A DNA stretch of 64,000 nt from Bacillota bacterium (GTDB taxonomy: Bacteria; Bacillota; Clostridia; Christensenellales; UMGS416). Shown here piece by piece: positions 1-8,984 of this stretch. Location of the stretch: the NCBI GenBank assembly GCA_023410875.1, contig JAEYPH010000122.1, forward strand, positions 40,461 through 104,460, in the 5' to 3' direction. Under the pieces are notes generated by a model. It saw only the letters and a program-made list of their open reading frames with translations, did no database searches and had not been told where the DNA came from. The translations under genes and the position numbers were made by a program. The first letter of the stretch is position 1. Every line of letters starts with the position of its first letter.

Positions 1-308
1 ACATGCCCAGCGCGTGGTATCAGAACAACCCGCGCCTCAAGGCCGCCATCGATTCCATCGGCAGCGGCCTGCTGGGGGAGAAGTTCACCGACCTTACGCT
101 AAGTCTGCTGACCTACGACACCTATCTGCTGCTGGCGGACTATGAGAGCTACCGGCTGGCCCAGGCCCGGGCAAACGACGCCTACAATGACCAGACCCAC
201 TGGTCGCGCATGGCGCTGCGCAACATCGCCGGCGCGGGCATCTTCGCCGCCGACCGAGCCGTGCGCGAGTACGCCGACCACATCTGGCATCTCAAGGCCA
301 TTCGATGA
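1..308 (+). CDS. glgP: Glycogen/maltodextrin phosphorylase, C-terminal part (5' end outside window)
   Basis: Only about the last 100 residues are in the window; the frame is open to the left edge. Phosphorylases release glucose-1-phosphate from alpha-1,4-glucans using pyridoxal phosphate in the cytoplasm. The tail motif RMALRNIAGAGIFAADR followed by REYADHIW is the characteristic C-terminus of the GT35 family. The stop overlaps the next start by four bases (ATGA), so it is translationally coupled to the GH13 enzyme, which fits a glucan-breakdown operon. The ATG at position 3 is internal to the protein, not its start. Confidence 0.92.
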   Translation, partial: MPSAWYQNNPRLKAAIDSIGSGLLGEKFTDLTLSLLTYDTYLLLADYESYRLAQARANDAYNDQTHWSRMALRNIAGAGIFAADRAVREYADHIWHLKAIR

Positions 309-2140
309 GCCAGCCCGTTCGCTTTGACCCGCGGGATGGCCGCCACAAGCAGCCCTTCGGCGCTTTGAGCTCCGAGCAGAGCGCCCGGTTTTGCCTGGAT
401 GTGGCCCGCAACCAGCGCGCCGTGCAGGCGCTGCTGTGGCTGCGGGAGGATGGCGGCGCGCCCTTCTGCGTACCCATGGAGGCCCAGGAGCCCTCGGGGG
501 AGTGGGATTGCTTCGCGTGCACCGTGTTTGCGTTGCCCGCCGGGCTGTACTGGTACTGGTTCGAGATACAAGGGCTTCGCCCTTTTTTGTTTGGAAGCGA
601 CTGCCCCTATCAACTGACCGTGTATGACCGCGGCTATACGACGCCGGATTGGTTCGATGGCGGCGTCGTGTATCACATCTTCGTGGATCGCTTCCACCGC
701 CCGGCGACCGCCGGGAGGGTGAGCCGGGAAGGCCGTCCTTTCAAATTCCACGAGGATTGGCACGAGTCGCCGGACCTGTATCCCACCACGCTCAAGGAGC
801 AAAATTTCGACTTCTTCGGCGGAACCCTGGAGGGCATCGCCGAAAAGCTGGACTATCTGCAGGGTTTGGGCGTCACGACGCTGTACTTAAGCCCGTTCTT
901 CGAATCCTTCTCCAACCACCGCTATGACACCGGCGATTATATGGCGGTGGACCCCATCGCCGGCTCCAACCAGGACTTTGCCGACCTGTGCGCCCAAGCG
1001 CGGGAGCGGGGCATGGCCGTGGTGCTGGATGGTGTGTTCAACCACACCGGCAGCGACAGCCGCTACTTCAACGACGCCGGGCGCTATGCAGACGTAGGCG
1101 CGGCCCAGAGTCCGGATTCGCCCTACTATGATTGGTACACCTTCCGCCACTGGCCCGACGACTACGAGAGCTGGTGGGGCGTGCCCAGCCTGCCCCAGGT
1201 GCGCGAGGACAATCCCGGATACCGCGCCTTCATGCTGGGTCAGGATGGCGTGCTGCGCCACTGGCTGCGGCTGGGCGCGGCGGGATACCGGCTGGATGTG
1301 GCCGACGAGCTGCCCGGCGACTTCCTGCAGGCACTGCGCGCCGCTGTGCGCGCCGAGAAGCCCGACGCCGTGCTGGTGGGCGAGGTGTGGGAGGACGCGT
1401 CCAACAAGGTCAGCTACGGCTGCCGGCGGCGCTACCTGCTGGGCGAGGAGCTGGACGGCGTGACCAACTACCCGGCCAAGGACGCCATACTGGGCCTGGC
1501 GCTGGGCGCCGTGAGCGCTGCGGATTTCGCGTGCCGGCTCATGGCGCTGCACGAAAACTACCCACCGCCGGCCCGGCGGTGCCTGATGAACATACTGGGC
1601 ACCCACGACACCGCCCGGGTGCGCACGGTGCTGGGCTGCGGGTCGGAGGCCTTCGCGCTGCCCAGGGAGGACAAGGCCCGCTACGCCATGACCGACGAGC
1701 AGCGAGCGCTGGCCGACCGGCGGCTGCGCCTGGCCAGCGCCCTGCAATACGCGCTGCCCGGCGCGCCCTGTGTATACTATGGCGACGAGGCCGGCCTGGA
1801 GGGCTTCGAGGACCCGCTGAACCGCCGGGGTTACCCGTGGGGCCGAGAAGACGCCGCGCTGCTGGAGTGGTACCGGGCGCTGGGCGCGCTGCGCCGGGAG
1901 CACCGCGCGCTCTTTGCCCATGGCGGCATGGATGTGCAGCCCTTCGGCGCGGCGGCGGTGCTCACGCGCCGTCACGGCGGCCAGGCGCTTGCGGTGGCGG
2001 CGAACCCATCCGAGGGTGAAGTGGCGTTGCCCGCACCGCCCGGCGCACTGATGCTGGGCGAAGGCGCGGTATCCGAAGGCACGCTGCGCCTGCCGCCGCG
2101 ATCGGTGGCGATCTTCTATCAGGAGGAATCCCATGGCTGA
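305..2140 (+). CDS. GH13 alpha-glycosidase (neopullulanase / maltodextrin glucosidase type)
   Basis: 611 aa, cytoplasmic (no signal peptide). Hydrolyses alpha-glucosidic bonds of maltodextrins. The four GH13 regions are visible: DGVFNHTG (from residue 242), RLDVADE with nucleophile Asp331, GEVW with acid/base Glu360, and GTHDT with Asp435. An N-terminal stretch of about 110 residues precedes the barrel and resembles the starch-binding domain of neopullulanases. It directly follows the phosphorylase with a 4-base overlap and overlaps the acetyltransferase by 8 bases. Exact specificity (cyclomaltodextrinase, neopullulanase or maltogenic) cannot be read from sequence. Confidence 0.9.
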   Translation: MSQPVRFDPRDGRHKQPFGALSSEQSARFCLDVARNQRAVQALLWLREDGGAPFCVPMEAQEPSGEWDCFACTVFALPAGLYWYWFEIQGLRPFLFGSDCPYQLTVYDRGYTTPDWFDGGVVYHIFVDRFHRPATAGRVSREGRPFKFHEDWHESPDLYPTTLKEQNFDFFGGTLEGIAEKLDYLQGLGVTTLYLSPFFESFSNHRYDTGDYMAVDPIAGSNQDFADLCAQARERGMAVVLDGVFNHTGSDSRYFNDAGRYADVGAAQSPDSPYYDWYTFRHWPDDYESWWGVPSLPQVREDNPGYRAFMLGQDGVLRHWLRLGAAGYRLDVADELPGDFLQALRAAVRAEKPDAVLVGEVWEDASNKVSYGCRRRYLLGEELDGVTNYPAKDAILGLALGAVSAADFACRLMALHENYPPPARRCLMNILGTHDTARVRTVLGCGSEAFALPREDKARYAMTDEQRALADRRLRLASALQYALPGAPCVYYGDEAGLEGFEDPLNRRGYPWGREDAALLEWYRALGALRREHRALFAHGGMDVQPFGAAAVLTRRHGGQALAVAANPSEGEVALPAPPGALMLGEGAVSEGTLRLPPRSVAIFYQEESHG

Positions 2141-2573
2141 ACTGGAACTGAGGCACGCCCGCCAGGAGGATGCCGACACCGTGTATGAACTGCTGTGCGA
2201 ACTGGAACAGGGTTTGGCGACCATCGACCGGCAGGCCTTCCAGCGCGTCTATGATCGCAACGTGAGCCGGGAGGACGTGCGCTATCTGCTGGCGTGGCTC
2301 GGCGAGACGCCAGTGGGCTTCGGCAGCGCCCATGTGCAGCAACTGCTGCACCACACCGGCCCCATCGCCGAGGTGCAAGAGCTCATCGCGACGCAGGCCG
2401 CCCGGGGCGCCGGCGCGGGCAAGGCGCTGCTGCGGGCGCTGGAGAGCTGGGCGGAGCAGCAGGGCTGCCGACAGATTGAGCTGTGCTGCCGGCTGGTGCG
2501 CGAGCATTCCAACGAGTTCTATGAGAGACAGGGCTATGCCGCGACCCACTACAAACGCATAAAGGAGCTGTGA
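2133..2573 (+). CDS. GNAT-family N-acetyltransferase
   Basis: 146 aa. Acetyl-CoA-dependent N-acyltransferase fold: motif A appears as ARGAGAGKALLRALESWA (around residue 90), matching the R/Q-x-x-G-x-G/A pyrophosphate loop, and the C-terminus NEFYERQGY fits motif B. GNATs acetylate small amines or protein N-termini; the substrate here is unknown. It sits inside the glycogen operon by overlap with the GH13 gene, and the aldo/keto reductase begins 3 bases after its stop. ATG 2133 has AGGAGG upstream. Confidence 0.88.
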   Translation: MAELELRHARQEDADTVYELLCELEQGLATIDRQAFQRVYDRNVSREDVRYLLAWLGETPVGFGSAHVQQLLHHTGPIAEVQELIATQAARGAGAGKALLRALESWAEQQGCRQIELCCRLVREHSNEFYERQGYAATHYKRIKEL

Positions 2574-2576
2574 GCG

Positions 2577-3548
2577 ATGAAGATGGCGCCGCTGAGGGGA
2601 ACCGACTGGAAGCTTTCCGCCATCGGCCTGGGCATGGCGGACATTGGCGTGGGCATCGGCGTGCCCCAGGCCGAGCGCATGCTGGACGCCTATCTGGACA
2701 TGGGCGGCAACCTGCTGGACACCGCCCGCGTGTACTCCGACTGGGTACCCGGCGAGATGGGCCGCGGCGAACGGCTGCTGGGGGAGTGGATCCGCCGCCG
2801 GGGCGGCACGCGGGGCTTCTATCTGGCCACCAAGGGCGCCCACCCGCGCCTAAACAGCATGCACACACCGCGCATGAGCCCCGCCGAGATCACGGGCGAT
2901 GTGGACCTGAGCCTGCGGGCGCTGGGCGTGGAGGCCATCGATTTGTATTATTTGCACCGAGACGATCGGGGCCGGGCCGTGGAGGAGATTCTGGACACGC
3001 TGGAAGGCTGCGTGAAGACCGGGAAGATCCGCGCCTATGCGTGCTCCAACTGGCAAGCCGACCGCATGGAGGAGGCCCACGCCTGCGCCGCCCGCCGGGG
3101 CTGGCAGGGCTTCGCGGCCAACCAGGTGTTCTGGAGCATGGGCTCCCACAACAGCCGCGGCCTGGCCGACGACACATGCGTGGCCTGCGACCCAGCCCTG
3201 CGGCAGGCCTTTGAGCGCACCGGCATCACGGCGGTGGCATACACGTCGCAGGCCAACGGCTTTTTCACGAAGCTGGCTCAGGGCGACCCACGGGCGGCCC
3301 AGGGCGGCCGGGCCATCTACGACACCGCCGGCAACCGCCGGGTGTATGAGGCCGCCCGGGCGGTGTGCGAACAAACCGGCCGCACGATGACCGAGGTGGC
3401 CTTGAGCTATCTGACGTCCCAGCCACACCCAACGATTGCCGTGGTGGGGTGTAAGAGCGAAGCGCAGCTGCACGAATCCATGGCGGCAGCCCAAAGCGAC
3501 CTGAGCGCGCAGGCGCTGGCAGCGCTGGAGCGCGCCATATACGCCTAG
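2577..3548 (+). CDS. Aldo/keto reductase family oxidoreductase
   Basis: 323 aa. NAD(P)H-dependent reductase with a TIM-barrel. The catalytic region NLLDTARVYSDW (around residue 45) carries the Asp and Tyr of the AKR tetrad, and HRDD occupies the usual His position. The C-terminal SQPHPTIAVVGCKSEAQL matches the cofactor-binding end of the family. Last gene of the apparent operon starting with the phosphorylase. The physiological substrate, possibly a sugar aldehyde given its neighbours, is not deducible. Confidence 0.88.
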   Translation: MKMAPLRGTDWKLSAIGLGMADIGVGIGVPQAERMLDAYLDMGGNLLDTARVYSDWVPGEMGRGERLLGEWIRRRGGTRGFYLATKGAHPRLNSMHTPRMSPAEITGDVDLSLRALGVEAIDLYYLHRDDRGRAVEEILDTLEGCVKTGKIRAYACSNWQADRMEEAHACAARRGWQGFAANQVFWSMGSHNSRGLADDTCVACDPALRQAFERTGITAVAYTSQANGFFTKLAQGDPRAAQGGRAIYDTAGNRRVYEAARAVCEQTGRTMTEVALSYLTSQPHPTIAVVGCKSEAQLHESMAAAQSDLSAQALAALERAIYA

Positions 3549-3599
3549 GCCTTTGTCACAGGACGCTAAAAAACTGCATAAAAACACATTTAGGTGTCC

Positions 3600-3628
3600 T
3601 TGACGGTATTCATATACAAACCTATAAT
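3600..3628 (+). promoter_or_regulatory. Sigma-A-type promoter of sigH
   Basis: TTGACG (3600-3605), 17-bp spacer, perfect TATAAT (3623-3628). Transcription would start near 3635, too close to ATG 3638 for it to be used and well placed for ATG 3656, which has its own ACGAGG. The promoter therefore decides the sigH start. Confidence 0.85.
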
Positions 3629-3655
3629 GAAGCCAGTATGCACACGAGGTTACCA

Positions 3656-4315
3656 ATGAGCATTGAGCAGGTTTTAACGGAGTACGCGGTGGATGGCCGC
3701 TTCTGCTGTTACGAGAGCCAAAGCGATGAAAGCGTCGTGCGCCTGGTGCAGGAGGGCGACGCCAACGCCTTGGACTATTTGCTGTTTAAATACAAGAACT
3801 TCGTACGCAGCAAGGCGCGCTCTTATTTCCTCGTAGGCGCCGATCGGGAAGACATCATTCAGGAAGGCATGATCGGCTTTTTCAAGGCCGTGCGCGATTA
3901 TCGCGGTGACCGCCAGGCCAGCTTCCACGTGTTCTCCGAGCTGTGCATCACGCGCCAGATCATCACGGCCATCAAGACAGCCACGCGCCAGAAGCACATC
4001 CCGCTCAACAGCTACGTGTCGCTCAACAAGCCGGTCTATGACGAAGATTCCGAGCGTACGCTGATCGACGTGATGAGCACCGAAGTCGTGGCCTCGCCCG
4101 AGGACCTGCTGCTGGACCGCGAGAAGCACGACTATCTGGAGCAGAAGATGAACGAGACGCTCAGCGACCTGGAGTGGGATGTACTCAACTCCTACTTGCA
4201 GGACAAGAGCTATCATGAGATCGCCCACGACCTGCGCCGCCACGTCAAATCCGTGGACAACGCATTGCAGCGGGTCAAGCGCAAGATGGAGAAGTTCCTG
4301 GAAGAAGCGAACTGA
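3656..4315 (+). CDS. sigH: RNA polymerase sigma-H factor (early sporulation / stationary phase)
   Basis: 219 aa from ATG 3656, close to the 218 aa of the B. subtilis protein. Region 2 is clear: DIIQEGMIGFFKAVRDY, the core-binding and -10 recognition segment. LSDLEWDVLNSYLQ and YHEIAHDLRRHVKSVDNAL form the region 4 helix-turn-helix. Sigma-H drives the switch to spo0A and early sporulation genes. Start chosen from the promoter and from ACGAGG six bases upstream; an in-frame ATG at 3638 lies almost at the transcription start. Monocistronic, with a strong terminator behind it. Its presence supports a spore-forming Clostridia host. Confidence 0.95.
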   Translation: MSIEQVLTEYAVDGRFCCYESQSDESVVRLVQEGDANALDYLLFKYKNFVRSKARSYFLVGADREDIIQEGMIGFFKAVRDYRGDRQASFHVFSELCITRQIITAIKTATRQKHIPLNSYVSLNKPVYDEDSERTLIDVMSTEVVASPEDLLLDREKHDYLEQKMNETLSDLEWDVLNSYLQDKSYHEIAHDLRRHVKSVDNALQRVKRKMEKFLEEAN

Positions 4316-4321
4316 ACGTAA

Positions 4322-4361
4322 AAACAAACGCCCACATGAGCAGTCGTGTGGGCGTTTGTTT
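4322..4361 (+). terminator. Intrinsic terminator of sigH
   Basis: Perfect 15-bp stem AAACAAACGCCCACA / TGTGGGCGTTTGTTT around a 10-nt loop, beginning 6 bases after the sigH stop, with T-rich sequence in the descending arm. Confidence 0.9.
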
Positions 4362-4370
4362 GCTTGTACC

Positions 4371-4395
4371 AATAAAAAACGGCGCCATTGCGCCG
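4371..4395 (-). terminator. Possible minus-strand intrinsic terminator
   Basis: Read on the minus strand: CGGCGC, loop AATG, GCGCCG, then TTTTTTATT. It has the form of a rho-independent terminator for leftward transcription, yet no minus-strand gene lies to its right before the ABC operon. It could end an antisense or small RNA starting in 4396-4631, or simply be chance. Confidence 0.45.
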
Positions 4396-4631
4396 CATCA
4401 CTCCAGATATAGTAGGAAATAAAACCCTTGATGCCTCACATCAATTGTAAATATACCTTACCATGCAAACGGCAACCTGTCAAGATCTATTGTGAAAATA
4501 CTCGTATGATGGAGTTAGCCCCGCTTCTGGGGCAGCCAACGTACGCTGCCGGCCAATATCGGGCTTTATATGACGCGCCGCTTTATATATGATGAAACAC
4601 CGAGTCATCAGCGGTTGAGGAGCGCAAACCT
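4396..4631. other. Non-coding spacer before the ABC operon
   Basis: No gene seen. AT-richer than its surroundings. It contains a GCCCC-N6-GGGGC hairpin near 4519-4534 and several TATGAT-like hexamers without well-spaced -35 partners, so I do not assign the exporter promoter. GGTTGAGGAG before 4632 gives the ATPase ribosome-binding site. Confidence 0.5.
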
Positions 4632-5606
4632 ATGATCAGCCTGCAAAACATCCAAAAGACCTACCGTGTAGCAAAGAGGGAGGCCGGGCTTGGCCGCGCC
4701 GTAAAGGCGCTTTTTTCGCGGGAGTATGAGATCGTTCCCGCCCTGAACGACATCAGCTTTACGATTCGGGACGGCGAAATGGTCGGCTACATAGGCCCCA
4801 ACGGCGCCGGAAAAAGCACGACAATCAAGATCATGTGCGGCGTATTGACGCCGGACAGCGGGTCCTGCGTCGTGGAAGGGCGGACGCCCTGGAAGCAGCG
4901 CGTCGCCCATGTCCGCGAAATCGGCGTCGTTTTCGGCCAGCGCAGCCAGCTCTGGTGGGATGTGCCCGTTGCCGACAGCTTTGAACTAATCCGCGACATA
5001 TACAAAGTGGATGCAAAGCTCTACCGGCGAAACCTGGACGAGCTCTCCGCGCTGCTGGATTTGAGCGAGCTGTTGAAAACGCCCGCCCGGAGCCTGAGCC
5101 TTGGCCAGCGCATGCGCTGTGAAATCGCGGCTTCATTGCTGCACAGCCCCAAAACGCTGTTTCTGGACGAGCCGACCATCGGCCTGGACGCGGTTTCCAA
5201 GATCGCCGTGCGGCAGTTCATCAAGCGGCTGAACGCCGAACGCGGAACCACCGTGATCCTGACAACCCACGACATGCAGGACATCGAGGCGCTGACCGAG
5301 CGCATCCTGCTGATCGGCAAAGGCCGGATTCTGCTGGACGGCAGCCTGGCAGAGCTGAAAAGGCGTTCCTCGGAGCGCAAGACGCTGGTTGTGGAATACC
5401 GCGGGGACGCGCCGGAGCTATGCGAGGGTATGACGCTTTGCGAAGCAAAGGAAGGGCGGCTGGTCATTGCGCTCACTCCGTCAGTGCTGCCGGTATCGGA
5501 CGCCATCGCCCGCCTGGCCGCGCATACCGAATTGCTGGACGTCTCCGTTTCCGGCATCACCGCCGAGGAAATGGTCGCCGCGCTGTACAGGGAGTACCGC
5601 ATATGA
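4632..5606 (+). CDS. ABC-2 type exporter, ATP-binding protein
   Basis: 324 aa cytoplasmic ATPase. Walker A GPNGAGKST (around residue 56), signature LSLGQRMRCEIAA, Walker B TLFLDEPTIGLD, and the H-loop TTHDMQDIE are all present. Length and the pair of downstream permeases match the NatA-like group COG4586 with COG4587/COG3694, exporters of unknown substrate found widely in Bacillota. The stop overlaps the first permease start (ATGA). Substrate cannot be inferred. Confidence 0.92.
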   Translation: MISLQNIQKTYRVAKREAGLGRAVKALFSREYEIVPALNDISFTIRDGEMVGYIGPNGAGKSTTIKIMCGVLTPDSGSCVVEGRTPWKQRVAHVREIGVVFGQRSQLWWDVPVADSFELIRDIYKVDAKLYRRNLDELSALLDLSELLKTPARSLSLGQRMRCEIAASLLHSPKTLFLDEPTIGLDAVSKIAVRQFIKRLNAERGTTVILTTHDMQDIEALTERILLIGKGRILLDGSLAELKRRSSERKTLVVEYRGDAPELCEGMTLCEAKEGRLVIALTPSVLPVSDAIARLAAHTELLDVSVSGITAEEMVAALYREYRI

Positions 5607-6406
5607 GAATGTATCTGTCGGTGTTCCGGATACGCTTCATCAACAACCTGCAATACCGTGCCGTCGTGATCGCACACATCCTTACGAGATTCGCCTGGGG
5701 CTTCATGGAGATACTGGCGTTCTCGGCGTTTTACCGCGCCGACCCCGCCACGTTTCCGATGGAATTCTCCCAGACCGTTTCTTACATATGGATGCAGCAA
5801 ATTCTGTGGATACTGTTCGCCGTCGTGTTTTCGGACGGTGAAATTTCCTCCTCCATAGAGAGCGGCTCCATCGCCTATGAGCTCGTTCGGCCCATGAGTT
5901 TGTACGGGCGCTGGTTCGCCCAGTCGGCTGCCAACCGCATATCGTTCACGGCGCTGCACTGCGCGCCCGCATTGCTGATTGCGCTCCTCATGCCGGAGCC
6001 CTACCGAATGTCGCTGCCGGCCGACGCGGGGTTGTTCTTCTTGTTTTTGCTGTCGATGGTTCTTGCGCTGTGCGTGGTCGTGGCGTTTGCGATGCTGATG
6101 TATGTTACGATGTTCTACACGCTGTCGCACAGGGGCGTCAGAATCATTGTAACCGCCCTGACGACGTTTTTGTCCGGGGGCGTGGTCCCCCTGCCGTTCT
6201 TCCCGGCGCCGGTGCTTGCCGTCGTGGAACTGCTCCCGTTCGCGGCCATGCAGAACATGCCGCTGCGGATATACAGCGGGAACATCGCCGGCGCGGATGC
6301 TTTAAAGGGTATCGCCTTTCAGGTGTTGTGGCTCGCGGCGCTGTTTCTCCTGGGTCAGCTTGCCATGCGCCGCGCGTTGAAAAAGGTAATTGTGCAGGGA
6401 GGCTGA
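5603..6406 (+). CDS. ABC-2 type exporter, permease subunit 1
   Basis: 267 aa, about six hydrophobic segments and no signal peptide. The N-terminus MRMYLSVFRIRFINNLQYR and the amphipathic interface region between TM helices fit the ABC2 permease family COG4587. ATG 5603 overlaps the ATPase stop (ATGA), indicating coupled synthesis; the longer upstream frame is out-of-frame ATPase sequence. It should form the membrane channel with the next gene's product. Confidence 0.87.
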   Translation: MRMYLSVFRIRFINNLQYRAVVIAHILTRFAWGFMEILAFSAFYRADPATFPMEFSQTVSYIWMQQILWILFAVVFSDGEISSSIESGSIAYELVRPMSLYGRWFAQSAANRISFTALHCAPALLIALLMPEPYRMSLPADAGLFFLFLLSMVLALCVVVAFAMLMYVTMFYTLSHRGVRIIVTALTTFLSGGVVPLPFFPAPVLAVVELLPFAAMQNMPLRIYSGNIAGADALKGIAFQVLWLAALFLLGQLAMRRALKKVIVQGG

Positions 6407-6407
6407 T

Positions 6408-7184
6408 ATGAGGCTGTATATGAATTTCCTGGCATTGCATTTGAAGAGTCAGATGCAGTATAAGGTGTCTTTCTTGCTGACCACTCTGGGGCAGTTCCTC
6501 ACGGCGTTCACGGCTTTCTTCGGTATCTATTTCATGTTCACGCGGTTCCAAGCCATAGAGAACTTCACCTACGAGCAGGCGCTCCTGTGCTTCGCAGTGG
6601 TTGTGATGGCGTTTTCATTGGGGGAGATGGTTGGCGGTGGATTCGCGGTCTTCCCGCGGATGCTGGGCAACGGCGAGTTCGACCGCGCACTTGTCCGGCC
6701 CAGGAGCGTGCTCCTGCAAGTTCTGGTGCCCAAGATGGATTTCACGCGGCTGGGCCTGTTGGCGCAGGCTGTGCTTGTTTTGTGTTATGCGATTCCCAAC
6801 AGCGGCGTACAGTGGAACGGCGGCAAAGTGCTCACTCTGTGTCTGATGATATTCAGCGGAAGTGTAATCTTCTTTGGTCTGTTCCTGATCTATGCGGCCT
6901 GTTCGTTCTTTACCGTGGATGGCCTGGAATTCTTCCATTTCTTCACCTACGGAGGGCGTCAGTTCGGCCAATACCCGTTCTCGGTGTATGGAAAAAATAT
7001 ATTGATGTTCCTGACATTCGTGGTTCCGCTGGCACTGTTTCAATATTACCCGCTGCTGTACTTGTTGGAGAAAGAGCAAAGTGTGTTCTATATGCTCGCG
7101 CCATTGCTGGGGCTGCTGTTCCTGCTGCCCAGCTATGGGCTTTTCCGGTTTGGTCTGAGCCGATACAAATCCACCGGCTCATGA
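6408..7184 (+). CDS. ABC-2 type exporter, permease subunit 2
   Basis: 258 aa, six predicted membrane segments, resembling COG3694 permeases; the segment FPRMLGNGEFDRALVRP is typical of the cytoplasmic loop of this group. ATG 6408 has GGAGG 5 bases upstream and begins one base after the previous stop. Ends 9 bp from the convergent HD-GYP gene, with no obvious terminator between them. Confidence 0.87.
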   Translation: MRLYMNFLALHLKSQMQYKVSFLLTTLGQFLTAFTAFFGIYFMFTRFQAIENFTYEQALLCFAVVVMAFSLGEMVGGGFAVFPRMLGNGEFDRALVRPRSVLLQVLVPKMDFTRLGLLAQAVLVLCYAIPNSGVQWNGGKVLTLCLMIFSGSVIFFGLFLIYAACSFFTVDGLEFFHFFTYGGRQFGQYPFSVYGKNILMFLTFVVPLALFQYYPLLYLLEKEQSVFYMLAPLLGLLFLLPSYGLFRFGLSRYKSTGS

Positions 7185-7193
7185 GCGTTTCTT

Positions 7194-8267
7194 TTACATA
7201 GGGAGTATTTCCCTGATTGTCAGGTTCAGTGTGGACGTATCTGTGGCCAGGTCAATGCGCTCGGGGCACAGAACGCCGTCGCGGATGACCTGTATGCACG
7301 GGCGCAGCGAATAGAGCTCGTAGTTCTTAATGACGATGCCTGTTACGCCGTTGCTGAGCTTGACACAGGTGCCGATGGGATAGGGGGCCACCTTGCGAAT
7401 GAAGGCCTTGACGACCCGGGGATCGAACATCGTGTCATAACCGCCCAGGATGTATTCGATGGCGTCGGAAGGCAGCATGGCGCGCCGATAAGGCCGGTCG
7501 CTGGTCAGCGCGTCGAACACATCGGCCACGCAGATGATGCGGCCATAGAAGTGGATGTCGTCGCCGCGGGTACCGGTAGGGTAGCCCAGACCGTTGTATT
7601 GCTCGTGATGCTGCAGCACCGCCTGCAGCACGTCTTCCTTCATTTTTGCATGGTCTACGAGATATTTGTAGCCGTATTCCGAGTGGCGGCGCACATCAGC
7701 CAGCTCTTCGGGCGACAGGCGGTCCACCTTGTTGATGATTTTTTTGTCCACAAATACCTTGCCGATGTCATGCACCAGCGCGCCCAGGGCCAGATCGTTG
7801 AGATTGTTGCGGTTTAGGCCCAGCACCGTGCCCATCATGACCGAGAGCACTGCCACATTGACGCTGTGGCTGAAGGTGTAGTCGTCAAAAGTGCGCAGGT
7901 CCACGATGTTGACCATGATGCTGCGGTTGTAGAGAATCTCATCCACGATGTCGATGATGACCTTGCTGATCAAATCCAGTTGGGTCTGGGCGCGGTTCTC
8001 CTGTCTGCATTCCACGCTGATAAACATGGCCTTGATTTCCTGGCGGGCCTTGTGCTTCAACGAATCGCTGATGACGTCGGCAACCTCCAGATCGCGGGAC
8101 AGGTTGTCGATGATGTATACGCCCTGAAAGCCCAGCAGCTCGATGCGCTTGATCAGCGGTTCACTCAACTGAACGCCCTTGCGCAGCATGACCTTGTGTC
8201 CGTTCATTTCCAGATTGGACGCAAGAATCTGGCCGGGTCGCAGGCAGTTCGTGGGGATGTACCTCAT
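7194..8267 (-). CDS. HD-GYP domain protein, predicted cyclic-di-GMP phosphodiesterase
   Basis: 357 aa. The C-terminal half carries the HD-GYP signature: FSHSVNVAV, LVHDIGK (metal-binding HD), and HHEQYNGLGYP. HD-GYP proteins hydrolyse c-di-GMP. The N-terminal ~120 residues (MRYIPTNCLRPGQILASNL) resemble the DUF3391-like cap often seen in this class, without a receiver or membrane segment, so the protein is probably cytosolic. Start has GAGGT upstream. Monocistronic, convergent with the exporter operon and divergent from the next gene. Confidence 0.92.
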   Translation of the reverse strand: MRYIPTNCLRPGQILASNLEMNGHKVMLRKGVQLSEPLIKRIELLGFQGVYIIDNLSRDLEVADVISDSLKHKARQEIKAMFISVECRQENRAQTQLDLISKVIIDIVDEILYNRSIMVNIVDLRTFDDYTFSHSVNVAVLSVMMGTVLGLNRNNLNDLALGALVHDIGKVFVDKKIINKVDRLSPEELADVRRHSEYGYKYLVDHAKMKEDVLQAVLQHHEQYNGLGYPTGTRGDDIHFYGRIICVADVFDALTSDRPYRRAMLPSDAIEYILGGYDTMFDPRVVKAFIRKVAPYPIGTCVKLSNGVTGIVIKNYELYSLRPCIQVIRDGVLCPERIDLATDTSTLNLTIREILPM

Positions 8268-8395
8268 AATGGCGTACCTCGATGCGTAATACCGTTAATA
8301 TATACCACGACATGATCAGAAAAAACAGACTTTTGTCGCTTGTGGACAGCGTCAGCTAGCAGAATGAGTACATAAATCAGCCGTTTACGCCATGC

Positions 8396-8424
8396 TTGCC
8401 GATTTTTGACTCTGGGGATATACT
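8396..8424 (+). promoter_or_regulatory. Promoter for 8472-8915
   Basis: TTGCCG (8396-8401), 17-bp spacer, TATACT (8419-8424). Start of transcription near 8431 leaves about 40 nt of leader before ATG 8472. Confidence 0.6.
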
Positions 8425-8471
8425 GGTACATAAATATGCGGCTTGGGAGCCCTGGGCCGGGAGGAGAGGCC

Positions 8472-8915
8472 ATGACCGAATCGCTGGCGATGATCGTGAA
8501 CCTGATCGACCATTTCGGCTTCGTGAGTGAGGAGTTTTCGCTGGACCTGACCAGCTATCGCTACGACCGGAAGAGCTTTGGCAATCTAAACGCGGTGTTC
8601 GAGAACAAGGAATTGCGGCTGTGTTTCACGCTGGAAAAGGGCCAGCTCTATCTGCACGCGGCCTCCAGCGCCCACCCCAACGAGTGGTACAGCCTGCACC
8701 GGCTGGTACGCTACCTGGCCCGGCGCGGCGAGACGCTGAGCGCTGACGATCAGAACACGGACTATTGGCGTTATGGACAGGGGTTGGCCAGCCAGTACGC
8801 CGTGGCGGCAGCGCAGCTGCGGCGGGTGCTCAGCCCGCTGCTGGGGCTGTTCACAGCCCGGGAGCTGGAGATGACCCGGGCAGAGCTGCGCCCCTTTGCC
8901 CGCGCGCTGAACTGA
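8472..8915 (+). CDS. Hypothetical protein
   Basis: 147 aa from ATG 8472, chosen because GGGAGGAG lies 5 bases upstream and because the promoter makes the earlier in-frame ATGs unlikely. No family recognised. No signal peptide or membrane segment; a central region (NAVFENKELRLCFTLEKGQ) looks like a beta-rich sheet and the C-terminal half is helical. It is followed by a new promoter, so it is probably transcribed alone. Confidence 0.75.
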   Translation: MTESLAMIVNLIDHFGFVSEEFSLDLTSYRYDRKSFGNLNAVFENKELRLCFTLEKGQLYLHAASSAHPNEWYSLHRLVRYLARRGETLSADDQNTDYWRYGQGLASQYAVAAAQLRRVLSPLLGLFTARELEMTRAELRPFARALN

Positions 8916-8920
8916 CGGCA

Positions 8921-8950
8921 TTGACATATCCAAACCTGCGGCCACATATA
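8921..8950 (+). promoter_or_regulatory. Promoter for 8985-9851
   Basis: Perfect TTGACA (8921-8926), 18-bp spacer, CATATA (8945-8950). Transcription would begin near 8957, excluding the ATG at 8952 and favouring ATG 8985. Confidence 0.6.
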
Positions 8951-8984
8951 CATGCACAGAAAACTGCGCCGGGTGGTGAAGAAC

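Noticed and set aside
887..2224. Long minus-strand frame opposite the GH13 enzyme
   Set aside because: GH13 motifs are on the plus strand; the reverse frame is His/Gln/Ala-rich noise.
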